DNA from: Cupriavidus necator N-1
GTDB lineage: Bacteria; Pseudomonadota; Gammaproteobacteria; Burkholderiales; Burkholderiaceae
DNA: 64,000 bases
NCBI RefSeq assembly: GCF_000219215.1
Contig: NC_015726.1
Span: forward strand, 806,001-870,000
Direction of reading: 5' to 3'
Shown here: positions 55,674 through 64,000 of the stretch, piece after piece
Layout: each line of letters begins with the position of its first letter
Position numbering within the stretch: position 1 is the stretch's first letter
Notes under the pieces: model-generated
What the model was told of the DNA's origin: nothing
The model's database searches: none
Seen by the model: the letters and a program-made list of their open reading frames with translations, nothing else
Program-made: the position numbers and the translations under genes

Positions 55674-56075
55674 TTATCGGCCATTGTCGCGGCCGCGTGC
55701 CTGCCAGCCGGGGCCGACGTTGCCTGGCCGGGAGTCGTTGCGGGCTTCATTGGGGTTGTCGCGTTCCTGGCCCCGGCCGCGGTTATCGTCGCGGGCACCA
55801 GCCAGCGCGGCGCGGCGCCCGCTCAGGCGGTCGTCGGCACGGGCGCGTGCTTCCATGCGGTCGATCTGGGCTTGCACGTGCTCGCGGCTCTCGGCGCGCA
55901 CGCTGGCCATCTGCCAGCCGTCGCGGGGCTGCGGCTGCATCCGAGCGGAGCGGCCATCGGGCCGTACTTGTTGCCAGAACGCGACCTGGGCATGGCTGGC
56001 GGCAACCGCGCCGACCAGGCCCGAGGCCACCAGGATGCCAGCCACCAGGTCGCGCAGGAGAGAGCGGGTGAGCAT
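55674..56075 (-). CDS. Exported hypothetical protein, basic and disordered
   Basis: A 133-residue protein with a clear signal peptide (LLRDLVAGILVASGLVGAVA to SHAQ, about 30 residues). The mature part is rich in Arg, Asp, Gln and Gly (EHVQAQIDRMEARARADDR) and probably disordered or helical. I do not recognise it. It is followed leftward by about 300 bp (55376-55673) without a gene that I can support; that stretch has GA-rich runs but no clear terminator or promoter. Confidence 0.65.
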   Translation of the reverse strand: MLTRSLLRDLVAGILVASGLVGAVAASHAQVAFWQQVRPDGRSARMQPQPRDGWQMASVRAESREHVQAQIDRMEARARADDRLSGRRAALAGARDDNRGRGQERDNPNEARNDSRPGNVGPGWQARGRDNGR

Positions 56076-56228
56076 GCGGATTCCCAGGTTCCTGACGCGC
56101 TGTGTTGCTGTTGGAAGATGGGTTCATGGTACGCATGGGCCATCGGGGCGCCTATGCCAATCCCGTTACCGGTGTAACGGATTGTTTCGGCCACCCGGGC
56201 CCCCTTTCCGTGGGGTTTTCAGCGGGGT

Positions 56229-57356
56229 TCAGGGCCGGTAGCGGATGCGGTAAATGGCCCCGGCAAGGTCGTCGCTGACCAGCAGCGAACCGTCCGGTGC
56301 AACCAGGACGTCGACCGGGCGGCCCCACGGCCTGCCACCGCGCAGCCAGCCCTGCGCGAACACCTCCTGGTGCACCGCCTTGCCGGCATCGTCGAGCACC
56401 ACCCGGACCACGCGGTAGCCGGACGGCTCGCTGCGGTCCCAGCTGCCGTGCTCGGCAATGAAGACGTTGTTGCGGTAGGGCGCCGGGAATTGCGTGCCGG
56501 TATAGAAGCGCATGCCCAGGGCCGCCACGTGCGCACCCAGCAGGGCCACCGGCGGCACGAACTCGGCGCAGGAGCGCTGGCTGCCATATTCGGGATCGGC
56601 AACCTTGCCGGCATGGCAGTACGGGTAGCCGAAATGCTGGCCGGCAGCGGTGGCGCGGTTGAGTTCGTCGTCGGGCAGATCGTCGCCCATGCGGTCGCGG
56701 CCGTTGTCGGTGAACCACAGTTCGCGCGTGGCCGGGTGCCAGTCGAAGCCGACGGTGTTGCGCACGCCGCGTGCCACCACCTGCAGGTCGCTGCCGTCGG
56801 GCTTCATCTTCATGATGTTGGCGTAGCGGTTCTCGTCGGGCGCGCAGATGTTGCATGGCGCGCCGACCGGCACGTAGAGATAGCCGTCGGGACCGAAGGC
56901 GATGAATTTCCAGCCATGGTGCCCGTCCGTGGGGAAGCGGTCGCTCACCACCGTTGGTGCCGGCGGCTTGTCGAGGCTGGCCTCGATATGGTCGATCCGC
57001 ACGATCTTCGACACCGAGGACGCGTACAGGCTGCCGTCGTGCAAGGCCACGCCGGCCGGCATGCGCAGCCCGGTGGCGACCGTGCGCACGCGCGGCCGGG
57101 CCCCCAGCGCGTCGGTCACCGCGTAGACCTTGCCTTCGCCGCGCGAGCCGACGAAGAGCGTGCCCGACGGCGACATCGCCATGGCGCGCGCGCCTGGCAC
57201 GTCCTGCGTCAGCACCTCGATGCGGAAACCAGGCGGCAGCCGGACCTGGTCCAGCGGCAGGGCGGCCGGCGCGGACCCGGTGCCTGCCAGCAGTACAATG
57301 GCGAGCAGGGCCGCGGGCTGCACGGTGCGTGCCATGAAGTGCAGAGCCGGGCGCAT
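56229..57356 (-). CDS. PQQ-dependent sugar (sorbosone-type) dehydrogenase, exported
   Basis: A 375-residue secreted protein. A signal peptide ends near GSAPAA. The body is a six-bladed beta-propeller of the GSDH family (glucose/sorbosone dehydrogenase): KPDGSDLQVVARGVRNTVGFDWHPATRELWFTDNGRDRMGDDLPDDELN is the family core, quoted here as GVRNTVGFDWHPAT and FTDNGRDRMGDDLP. PQQ and calcium are expected cofactors. The substrate could be a sugar or sugar alcohol. It is convergent with nothing: rpsP is divergent to the right. Confidence 0.85.
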   Translation of the reverse strand: MRPALHFMARTVQPAALLAIVLLAGTGSAPAALPLDQVRLPPGFRIEVLTQDVPGARAMAMSPSGTLFVGSRGEGKVYAVTDALGARPRVRTVATGLRMPAGVALHDGSLYASSVSKIVRIDHIEASLDKPPAPTVVSDRFPTDGHHGWKFIAFGPDGYLYVPVGAPCNICAPDENRYANIMKMKPDGSDLQVVARGVRNTVGFDWHPATRELWFTDNGRDRMGDDLPDDELNRATAAGQHFGYPYCHAGKVADPEYGSQRSCAEFVPPVALLGAHVAALGMRFYTGTQFPAPYRNNVFIAEHGSWDRSEPSGYRVVRVVLDDAGKAVHQEVFAQGWLRGGRPWGRPVDVLVAPDGSLLVSDDLAGAIYRIRYRP

Positions 57357-57434
57357 GTCGGGCCTCCTGTCGCGGTTTTTGCCACGATGCCTGCACGGCA
57401 GGCGCGCGTCAATCGCCTAAGTTCACCTAAGTGT

Positions 57435-57463
57435 TTGTTTGGCCTCGGTAACTGGGCTATACT
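57435..57463 (+). promoter_or_regulatory. Probable rpsP-rimM-trmD-rplS promoter
   Basis: TTGTTT (57435-57440) and TATACT (57458-57463) lie exactly 17 bp apart, a fair sigma-70 promoter about 70 bp before rpsP. A perfect tandem repeat of TCGAACACCCCGTT follows in the leader (57488-57515). Confidence 0.5.
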
Positions 57464-57487
57464 CTTGCGTTTCGTGTTCGAACGTCC

Positions 57488-57515
57488 TCGAACACCCCGT
57501 TTCGAACACCCCGTT
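57488..57515. repeat. 14-bp tandem repeat in the rpsP leader
   Basis: TCGAACACCCCGTT occurs twice, head to tail, ending 17 bases before the rpsP start codon. A weaker, shortened relative (TCGAACG) precedes it. It may be a chance slippage product or have a role in the mRNA leader. Confidence 0.8.
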
Positions 57516-57532
57516 TTCTGAGGAATCATTCC

Positions 57533-57787
57533 ATGGTCGTTATCCGTCTGGCTCGCGGCGGCAGCAAGAAGCGCCCGTTCTTCAACATCGTCGCCACCGA
57601 CTCGCGCAACCGTCGCGATGGTCGTTTCATTGAGCGCGTTGGTTTCTACAACCCGCTGGCTACGGAAGGTGAAGAAGGCCTGCGCCTGGCGCAAGACCGC
57701 CTGGCCTACTGGCAAGGCGTTGGCGCCCAGCTGTCGCCGACCGTTGCCCGCTTGGTCAAGCAAGGCGCCGCCAAGGCTGCTGCCTGA
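57533..57787 (+). CDS. rpsP: 30S ribosomal protein S16
   Basis: An 84-residue ribosomal protein, [20 protein letters not shown] start and FYNPLA motif, of normal length. It opens the rpsP-rimM-trmD-rplS operon, a universal proteobacterial arrangement. Confidence 0.98.
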   Translation: MVVIRLARGGSKKRPFFNIVATDSRNRRDGRFIERVGFYNPLATEGEEGLRLAQDRLAYWQGVGAQLSPTVARLVKQGAAKAAA

Positions 57788-57853
57788 TAGTCGCCTGCAG
57801 CGCGCCCCGTCGAACCGTTTTTACGGCCGGCGGGGCGTGTTCTTATTGCACAC

Positions 57854-58522
57854 GTGACTGAACGAAAGCAGGGCGCCGCCCGGCCGCTGAACCGACCGCT
57901 GGTTCAGCCCCAGGGCGAGCCGCAAAAGGCTTGCAAACTGCCCGCGGCGCTCCTGTATGCCGACCCCCTGCCGGAAGACCTGGTAGAGGTCGGCTATATT
58001 GGCGCTGCATACGGCATCCGCGGCTGGATCAAGGTCTTGCCGCATGCCGATGATGCTTCGGCCCTGCTGCATGCCCGCCGCTGGTGGCTGCTGGCACCGC
58101 CGCAGGCGGGGCTGGTGGTGGCCGATGCGTCGCGTGCCCAGCCCGTCTGCGTAAAGATCGCGCAGTCGCGCGAGCACAGCGGCACCGTCGTGGCGCAAGC
58201 GTCCGGCGTGGCCGACCGCAATCTTGCGGAAGCGCTCAAGGGCCGTCGCGTGTGGATCCGGCGTGCGGATTTTCCCGCGCCGGAAGAAGATGAGTTCTAC
58301 TGGGTCGACCTGATCGGCTGCACCGTCAGCAACGAGCAAGGCGAGTTGCTGGGCGAGGTGTCCGGGCTGATCGACAACGGTGCCCACCAGATCCTGCAGG
58401 TGGCCTGCGTGCTCCCTGACGGCAAAGCCGGTGAACGGCTGATTCCGTTTGTCGATGCGTTCCTGCGCTCGGTGGATACCGCGGGCAGGCGCATCGTGGT
58501 GGACTGGGGGCTCGACTACTGA
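57854..58522 (+). CDS. rimM: Ribosome maturation factor RimM
   Basis: A 222-residue 30S assembly factor. The N-terminal RimM domain (about 40-125, [20 protein letters not shown]) and C-terminal PRC-barrel domain (about 130-220, [21 protein letters not shown]) are seen. It has an N-terminal extension of about 35 residues. The start is GTG at 57854, since no ATG lies before the domain. It binds S19 in the 30S head and helps process 16S rRNA. Confidence 0.95.
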   Translation: MTERKQGAARPLNRPLVQPQGEPQKACKLPAALLYADPLPEDLVEVGYIGAAYGIRGWIKVLPHADDASALLHARRWWLLAPPQAGLVVADASRAQPVCVKIAQSREHSGTVVAQASGVADRNLAEALKGRRVWIRRADFPAPEEDEFYWVDLIGCTVSNEQGELLGEVSGLIDNGAHQILQVACVLPDGKAGERLIPFVDAFLRSVDTAGRRIVVDWGLDY

Positions 58523-58577
58523 GCCTGTGCCCGCGATGGTGCGGGATTGGCGCAGGATTGGGATTGGGAGAGAGCGG

Positions 58578-59360
58578 ATGCAGTTCGATGTGATCACGCT
58601 GTTTCCCGACATGTTTCGCGCGCTGACCGACTGGGGTATCACCAGCCGGGCGGCCAAGCAGCAGCGCTATGGCTTGCGCACTTGGAATCCGCGTGATTTC
58701 ACGGTCGACAACTACCGCACCATCGATGATCGTCCTTACGGCGGCGGTCCCGGCATGGTGATGCTGGCCAAGCCGCTGGATGATGCGATCGATGCCGCGG
58801 TGGCGGCGCAGGCGCAGGCCGGCGTGCCGAAGCCGCATGTGGTGCTGATGTCGCCGCAGGGCAAGACGCTGTCGCATGCCAGGGTGATGGAGCTGGCCGA
58901 ACGGCCGGGCCTGGTCTTGCTGTGCGGCAGGTATGAGGCCATCGACCAGCGGCTGATCGACCGCCGCGTGGACGAGGAAATCAGCCTCGGCGACTTTGTG
59001 CTGTCGGGCGGCGAGCTGCCGGCGATGGCGCTGATCGACGCCGTGGTGCGGCACTTGCCCGGCGTGCTGGGCGATGCGCAGTCCGCCGTGCAGGACAGTT
59101 TCGTCAATGGCCTGCTGGATTGTCCGCACTACACGCGGCCGGAAGAATATGAAGGCGTGCGGGTTCCCGAGATCCTGCTCGGGGGCCATCACGCCGAGAT
59201 CGAGAAATGGCGGCGCCAGCAGGCGCTGGCCAATACCGCGAGCAAGCGCCCCGACCTGATCGAGGCCGCTCGCGAACAAGGTTTGCTGACCCGCGCCGAC
59301 GAGAAATTCTTGTCGGAATGGGCGGCGAAGGAAGGGCGGGGGGAGACCCCCGCCAGGTAA
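58578..59360 (+). CDS. trmD: tRNA (guanine-N1)-methyltransferase TrmD
   Basis: A 260-residue SPOUT methyltransferase that modifies G37 of tRNAs with a CNN anticodon-adjacent context, preventing frameshifting. [16 protein letters not shown] opens it; [11 protein letters not shown] and the knot sequence [15 protein letters not shown] with LSGGELPAM are the SAM-binding trefoil knot. ATG 58578 gives the family start. It follows rimM in the operon. Confidence 0.97.
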   Translation: MQFDVITLFPDMFRALTDWGITSRAAKQQRYGLRTWNPRDFTVDNYRTIDDRPYGGGPGMVMLAKPLDDAIDAAVAAQAQAGVPKPHVVLMSPQGKTLSHARVMELAERPGLVLLCGRYEAIDQRLIDRRVDEEISLGDFVLSGGELPAMALIDAVVRHLPGVLGDAQSAVQDSFVNGLLDCPHYTRPEEYEGVRVPEILLGGHHAEIEKWRRQQALANTASKRPDLIEAAREQGLLTRADEKFLSEWAAKEGRGETPAR

Positions 59361-59435
59361 AACCCCATCCTCTGCCGGGGCCCGGGCAATGCCTGGGGCA
59401 TACAACGCCGGCACGATGGTTACGGAGAAAAAACG

Positions 59436-59828
59436 ATGAACATCATCGAGCAGATCGAGAAGGAAGAGATCGCGCGTCTGACCGCGAACAAGACCATCCC
59501 CGCATTCGCACCTGGCGACACCGTGATCGTCAACGTGAACGTGGTGGAAGGTACCCGCAAGCGCGTGCAGGCCTACGAAGGCGTCGTGATTGCCAAGCGC
59601 AACCGCGGCCTGAATTCGTCCTTCATCGTGCGCAAGATCTCGTCGGGTGAAGGCGTGGAACGTACGTTCCAGCTGTACTCGCCGCTGATTGCCGGCATCG
59701 AAGTGAAGCGTCGCGGCGACGTGCGTCGTGCGAAGCTGTACTACCTGCGCCAGCGTTCGGGCAAGTCCGCACGTATCAAGGAAAAGCTGGTGTCGAAGGC
59801 TGCTGTCGCTGCCAAGGCTGCGCAGTAA
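59436..59828 (+). CDS. rplS: 50S ribosomal protein L19
   Basis: A 130-residue ribosomal protein of normal length with [22 protein letters not shown] and [24 protein letters not shown] C-terminus ([20 protein letters not shown]). It ends the rpsP operon; the terminator at 59873-59896 follows. Confidence 0.98.
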   Translation: MNIIEQIEKEEIARLTANKTIPAFAPGDTVIVNVNVVEGTRKRVQAYEGVVIAKRNRGLNSSFIVRKISSGEGVERTFQLYSPLIAGIEVKRRGDVRRAKLYYLRQRSGKSARIKEKLVSKAAVAAKAAQ

Positions 59829-59872
59829 GCTGGGCATGCCGGCCGGGGCAGCCCGGCCAGCGTTTCCTCAGG

Positions 59873-59896
59873 AAGGGCACCCCAGGGTGCCCTTTT
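59873..59896 (+). terminator. Terminator of the rpsP operon
   Basis: AAGGGCACCC and GGGTGCCCTTTTT make a strong short hairpin with a T run about 45 bp after rplS. Confidence 0.88.
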
Positions 59897-59981
59897 TGCA
59901 TTGGCGCGGCGCAAACGTTGGAAGCGGCGGGCATTTTTGCTGCGGCGCGAGAATGCGCGCTTCTGTCATACTTGCGATCTT

Positions 59982-60662
59982 ATGCGTCCTGCTTTCGATC
60001 CCGAATCCCTTCCCGTCATCGACACCGACCTGCGCAACAGCGCCCTGAGCGCGCCGCGGTTGCAGGTGGACTTTATCCGGCACCGCTTCCAGGTGCCGCC
60101 GGCCTGGGCGCCGGAGCTGACCGATGAATCGCGTGTCTATGACCGCAGCCGCGGGCTGCGCGACGCCGCCGTGCTGGTGCCGCTGGTGGAGCGCCATGAC
60201 GGCCTGACGGTGCTGCTGACGCAGCGCAATGCCAACCTGAGCGCGCATGCCGGGCAGATCAGCTTCCCGGGCGGGAGGCAGGAGTCATGGGATGTCAACC
60301 GAATCGACACGGCGCTGCGCGAGACGGAAGAAGAGGTGGGCCTGGCGCGCGACTATGTGGAAGTGCTGGGTGCGCTGCCGGACTACATCACCGGCACCGG
60401 TTTCCACGTGAGCCCCGTGGTAGGGCTGGTGCGTGACGGTTTCACGCTGCGCCCCGATGCCTCGGAAGTCGCCGACGTCTTCGAAGTGCCGCTCGCGTTC
60501 CTGATGGACCCGTCCCACCATGAACGGCGCCTGTTCCGCTGGGTCGATGGCGAACGGGTGTTCTACGCCATGCCCTATCCGCGCGAGACAGGCGGCCACC
60601 GCTTTATCTGGGGCGCCACCGCGGGCATGCTGCGCAATCTTTACCACCTGCTGGCGGCCTGA
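59982..60662 (+). CDS. CoA-pyrophosphatase-type Nudix hydrolase
   Basis: A 226-residue Nudix hydrolase. The NuCoA motif LLTQRNANLSAHAGQISFPGG and a Nudix box ending RETEEEVGL match NudL-type CoA pyrophosphatases (they hydrolyse CoA to phosphopantetheine and 3',5'-ADP). The box is not fully canonical at the first Glu, as in NudL. ATG 59982 is chosen; an upstream TTG frame would add a basic stretch. The terminator of rplS is upstream, so it has its own promoter or reads through. Confidence 0.88.
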   Translation: MRPAFDPESLPVIDTDLRNSALSAPRLQVDFIRHRFQVPPAWAPELTDESRVYDRSRGLRDAAVLVPLVERHDGLTVLLTQRNANLSAHAGQISFPGGRQESWDVNRIDTALRETEEEVGLARDYVEVLGALPDYITGTGFHVSPVVGLVRDGFTLRPDASEVADVFEVPLAFLMDPSHHERRLFRWVDGERVFYAMPYPRETGGHRFIWGATAGMLRNLYHLLAA

Positions 60663-60674
60663 GCTGCCGGGTTC

Positions 60675-61523
60675 TTAGGCTGCGGCCTGGTCCTTGCTGC
60701 CGATGCAGTGGGGGCAGCTCTTGCCGACCACGTAGTGCGGGCTTTGCTGCTCCTGCGGCGTGACCACCGCGCGGCAGGCAAAGCATTGCTTGGGGCCGGC
60801 AGGCTCCAGGTTGGGGTTCAGCGCGGTGCGGTAGTCAAAGACGAAGCAGTCGCCGCGATAGTGGCTGCCGCCGACCTCCTCGAAGTACTTCAGGATGCCG
60901 CCCTCGAGCTGGTACACGCGCTCGATGCCGGCTTCCTGCATATGGATCGCCGCCTTCTCGCAGCGGATGCCGCCGGTGCAGAACGACACCACGGTCTTGC
61001 CTTCCAGCTCACCCTTGTGGGCCGCCACTGCCTCGGGAAATTCGCTGAACTTGGCGATGTCGTATTCGACGGCGTCTTCGAACGTGCCAACCGCGACTTC
61101 GAAATCATTGCGCGTGTCCAGCATCACCACCGGACGGCCTTCGTCGTCGTGCCCCTGGTCCAGCCAGCGCTTCAGGTCGGCCGGCCGCACTGACGGCGCG
61201 CGGCCTTCCTCGGGGCGGATCAGCGGCATCTTCATGGTGATGATTTCCTTCTTGGCGCGCACCAGCATGCGCTTGAAGGGCTGGTTTTCCGACAGGCTTT
61301 CCTTGGGCACGATATCGGCAAAGCGCGCATCGGCATGCAGCCAGGCCATGAAGCCGTCGATGGCAGCGCGCGGGCCCGCCAGGAACATGTTGATGCCCTC
61401 GGGCGCGAGCAGGATCGTGCCTTTCAGGCCGGCCGCTTCGCAGCGCTCGCGCATGGCCGGGCGCAGGGTCTCGATGTCGTCCAGCGAGACGAATTTGTAA
61501 GCGGAAATATTGACGATCTGCAT
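60675..61523 (-). CDS. trhO: tRNA uridine-34 hydroxylase TrhO (rhodanese family)
   Basis: A 282-residue protein of the YceA/UPF0176 group. An N-terminal ferredoxin-like domain ([16 protein letters not shown] start, [17 protein letters not shown]) is followed by a rhodanese domain with catalytic cysteine in [13 protein letters not shown], and a C-terminal Cys-rich part ([15 protein letters not shown]) that may bind zinc. TrhO forms 5-hydroxyuridine at position 34 of tRNAs using oxygen. ATG 61523 is chosen; a longer frame upstream is not family-like. It is convergent with the Nudix gene and divergent from dnaE. Confidence 0.92.
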   Translation of the reverse strand: MQIVNISAYKFVSLDDIETLRPAMRERCEAAGLKGTILLAPEGINMFLAGPRAAIDGFMAWLHADARFADIVPKESLSENQPFKRMLVRAKKEIITMKMPLIRPEEGRAPSVRPADLKRWLDQGHDDEGRPVVMLDTRNDFEVAVGTFEDAVEYDIAKFSEFPEAVAAHKGELEGKTVVSFCTGGIRCEKAAIHMQEAGIERVYQLEGGILKYFEEVGGSHYRGDCFVFDYRTALNPNLEPAGPKQCFACRAVVTPQEQQSPHYVVGKSCPHCIGSKDQAAA

Positions 61524-61731
61524 GAGAGACTGCGCCTGCACGGCCGCGTCCGGGAGGGGCGCCGACGGCTTGCGATAACTACCTGATTGGAAAGGCGAAA
61601 TTATAACGCGTGCGGGCGCCGGCGCCGCGCATTCCCAAGCACGCCGATCAGCTATGCCGGGCCCTCGCGCGAGGCCGCCTGCACGCAATATCGGAGGCAT
61701 GCCAGCGGACTGAGCCGGTACAATGTCGCCC

Positions 61732-64000
61732 ATGTCCGCACCCCGCTTCGTACACCTCCGCCTGCATTCCGAATATTCCATCGTGGACGGCATCGTCCGC
61801 CTGGAAGACGCCGTCAAGGCCGCCGCCGCCGATGGCATGGGCGCGCTCGCCCTGACGGACCTTGCCAACGCCTTCGGGCTGATCCGTTACTACAAGGAGG
61901 CGCGCGGCGGCGGCGTGAAGCCCGTGGTCGGTGCCGACGTCTGGCTCACCAACGCCGAGGACCGCGACAAGCCGTCGCGCCTGCTGCTGCTGGTGCAGGA
62001 CCGCCGCGGCTACCTGAACCTGTGCATGCTGCTGTCGCGCGCGTGGCTGGGCAACCAGCACCGCGGGCGCGCCGAGATCGATCCGGCCTGGTTCCTGGAA
62101 CCCGGCGAGGACGACCTGCCGCTGGCCACCGGCCTGATCGCCCTGTCGGGCGCAATGGGTGGCGATATCGGCATGGCGCTGGCCAACGGCAATGCCGACG
62201 GTGCGCGCCGCGCGGCACAGCATTGGTCCACGGTATTCGCGCAGCGCTTCTACATCGAACTGCAGCGTGCCGGCAATGCCGGCACCGATGCCTACGTGCA
62301 GCAGGCCGTGCAGCTGGCGGCTGAACTGCAACTGCCGGTGGTGGCCACGCATCCGGTGCAGTTCATGACGCCGGACGACTACACCGCGCACGAGGCGCGC
62401 GTGTGCATCGCCGAGGGCGAGCTGCTGGCCAATCCGCGCCGCACCCGGCGCTTTACCACCGACCAGTACTTCAAGACCCAGGACGAGATGTGCGCGCTGT
62501 TCGCGGACATCCCCTCGGCACTGGAGAATGCGGTCGAGATCGCGCGCCGCTGCAACCTGACGCTGGAGCTGGGCAAGCCGCGCCTGCCGCTGTTCCCGAC
62601 GCCCGACGGCATGTCGCTGGACGACTACCTGGTCTTCATGGCCAAGGACGGGCTGGAGAAGCGCCTGGCGGTGCTGTTCCCCGACGAGGCGGTGCGCGAA
62701 TCGAAGCGCCCGGAATACTACGCACGGCTGGAGTTCGAGACCGGCACGATCATCAAGATGGGCTTCCCCGGCTACTTCCTGATCGTGGCGGACTTTATCA
62801 ACTGGGCCAAGAACAACGGCGTGCCGGTGGGTCCGGGCCGCGGTTCGGGCGCCGGTTCGCTGGTCGCGTATGCGCTCGGCATTACCGACCTGGATCCGCT
62901 CAAGTACGCGCTGCTGTTCGAGCGATTCCTGAACCCAGAACGGGTGTCGATGCCTGACTTCGACATCGACTTCTGCCAGCACGGCCGCGATCGCGTGATC
63001 ACCTACGTGAAGGAGAAGTACGGCAAGGACGCGGTATCGCAGATCGCCACCTTCGGCACCATGGCGGCCAAGGCCGCGGTGCGCGACGTGGGCCGCGTGC
63101 TCGACCTCGGCTACGGCTTTGTCGACGGCATCGCCAAGCTGATCCCGTTCAAGCCGGGCAAGCTGGTCACCATCGAGGAGGCCAAGAAGGAAGAGCCACT
63201 GCTGACCGAGCGCGAGAATAACGAGGAAGAAGTTCGCCAGTTGCTGGAACTGGCGCAGCGCGTGGAAGGCATGACGCGTAACGTCGGCATGCACGCCGGC
63301 GGAGTGCTGATCGCGCCCGGCAGGCTGACCGACTTCTGCCCGCTGTACACGCAGGGCGCGCAGAACGACGGCATGAGCGGCGTGGTCAGCCAGTACGACA
63401 AGGACGACGTCGAGGCCGCCGGCCTGGTGAAGTTCGACTTTCTGGGCCTGACCACGCTGACCATCCTGGACTGGGCCGAGCGCTACATCCGCCGCCTCGA
63501 TCCGAGCAAGGCCGACTGGAACTGCAGCCATATCCCGCTCGACGACAGTCCCGCCTTCGATATCCTGAAGACTGCCAACACCGTCGCCGTGTTCCAGCTG
63601 GAAAGCCGCGGCATGCAGGGCATGCTCAAGGACGCCAAGCCTGACCGCTTTGAGGACATCATCGCGCTGGTGGCACTGTACCGCCCGGGCCCGATGGACC
63701 TGATCCCCAGCTTCTGCGCGCGCAAGCACGGCCGCGAGAAGGTGGAGTATCCCGATCCGCGCGTCGAACCCGTCCTGAAAGAGACCTACGGCATCATGGT
63801 CTACCAGGAGCAGGTGATGCAGATGGCGCAGATCATCGGCGGCTACTCGCTCGGCGGCGCCGACCTGCTGCGCCGCGCCATGGGCAAGAAGAAGCCCGAG
63901 GAAATGGCGCAGCACCGCGTGATGTTCCGCGAAGGTGCCGACAAGAATGGTCTCTCCGCGCAGCAGGCCGACGATATCTTCGACTTGATGGAGAAGTTCG
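61732..64000 (+). CDS. dnaE: DNA polymerase III subunit alpha (partial, 5' part)
   Basis: The first 756 codons of the replicative polymerase; the gene leaves the window to the right (family length about 1150-1200). The PHP domain begins [17 protein letters not shown], with [10 protein letters not shown]. The polymerase palm has [20 protein letters not shown] and catalytic aspartates in [17 protein letters not shown] (Asp409 and Asp411). [13 protein letters not shown] and the start of the finger region with [12 protein letters not shown] follow. ATG 61732 is used; ATG 61723 is in frame and possible. Confidence 0.97.
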   Translation, partial: MSAPRFVHLRLHSEYSIVDGIVRLEDAVKAAAADGMGALALTDLANAFGLIRYYKEARGGGVKPVVGADVWLTNAEDRDKPSRLLLLVQDRRGYLNLCMLLSRAWLGNQHRGRAEIDPAWFLEPGEDDLPLATGLIALSGAMGGDIGMALANGNADGARRAAQHWSTVFAQRFYIELQRAGNAGTDAYVQQAVQLAAELQLPVVATHPVQFMTPDDYTAHEARVCIAEGELLANPRRTRRFTTDQYFKTQDEMCALFADIPSALENAVEIARRCNLTLELGKPRLPLFPTPDGMSLDDYLVFMAKDGLEKRLAVLFPDEAVRESKRPEYYARLEFETGTIIKMGFPGYFLIVADFINWAKNNGVPVGPGRGSGAGSLVAYALGITDLDPLKYALLFERFLNPERVSMPDFDIDFCQHGRDRVITYVKEKYGKDAVSQIATFGTMAAKAAVRDVGRVLDLGYGFVDGIAKLIPFKPGKLVTIEEAKKEEPLLTERENNEEEVRQLLELAQRVEGMTRNVGMHAGGVLIAPGRLTDFCPLYTQGAQNDGMSGVVSQYDKDDVEAAGLVKFDFLGLTTLTILDWAERYIRRLDPSKADWNCSHIPLDDSPAFDILKTANTVAVFQLESRGMQGMLKDAKPDRFEDIIALVALYRPGPMDLIPSFCARKHGREKVEYPDPRVEPVLKETYGIMVYQEQVMQMAQIIGGYSLGGADLLRRAMGKKKPEEMAQHRVMFREGADKNGLSAQQADDIFDLMEKF

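Noticed and set aside
61648-63915. Leftward 755-codon open frame opposite dnaE
   Set aside because: dnaE is certain on the other strand; the shadow frame has only biased composition.

Overview
The window is a GC-rich, densely packed stretch of beta-proteobacterial chromosome. Gene order and protein sequences point to a Cupriavidus-type organism (Burkholderiaceae). The main reasons are the order gyrA-serC-pheA-hisC-tyrA-aroA-cmk-rpsA-ihfB-lapAB-ugd-rfaE1-hldD, a tmRNA with an ANDERYALAA-type tag, and the pairing of two cyanophycin synthetase genes with a dedicated ABC transporter. I made no database comparison, so the genus is an inference from recognised gene content and order.

Positions 1-6520 hold a nitrogen-storage locus. 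Two cyanophycin synthetase genes (the second cut by the window edge) are transcribed leftward. They are divergent from an unusual ABC exporter, with PH-like and zinc-ribbon N-terminal parts, and a coupled DUF1854 protein. Positions 6521-14320 are more accessory: an unknown small protein, a fimbrial-type gene broken by three frameshifts, a PAS-histidine kinase/LuxR regulator pair, and a three-gene cluster (amidohydrolase, DUF1097 membrane protein, Tat-exported gamma-glutamyltransferase-like enzyme). The one-piece tmRNA gene follows at 14618-14976.

Positions 15060-36330 are core genome. Leftward are gph-ubiG and an ompA-family gene. Rightward are gyrA, a DUF2059 protein, the serine/aromatic amino acid supercluster ending in cmk-rpsA-ihfB, and envelope genes lapA-lapB-ugd-rfaE1-hldD for LPS assembly control and heptose synthesis. 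The last gene of this run is a ComEA-like helix-hairpin-helix protein that appears to use an ATT start codon. Positions 36568-48475 carry a nucleobase permease, cysM, mltB (leftward), a histone-deacetylase-family hydrolase with an enoyl-CoA hydratase, the metNIQ methionine importer, and etfBA with an acyl-CoA dehydrogenase.

Positions 48554-56100 are mixed: dadA divergent from an Lrp/AsnC regulator, then a radical SAM gene cut in two by a complete IS3-family element. That element has a 5-bp target duplication and a canonical -1 frameshift site. A LysR regulator, a TM2 protein and small envelope proteins follow. Positions 56229-64000 contain a PQQ-type sugar dehydrogenase, the ribosomal operon rpsP-rimM-trmD-rplS, a CoA-pyrophosphatase-type Nudix hydrolase, the tRNA hydroxylation rhodanese trhO, and the first two thirds of dnaE.

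I found no CRISPR array, prophage, rRNA or ordinary tRNA gene. The strongest leads are the cyanophycin-linked exporter/DUF1854 pair, the IS-split radical SAM gene, the amidohydrolase/DUF1097/GGT cluster, the ATT start, and a Fur-box-like site upstream of a small DUF2061 membrane protein gene.
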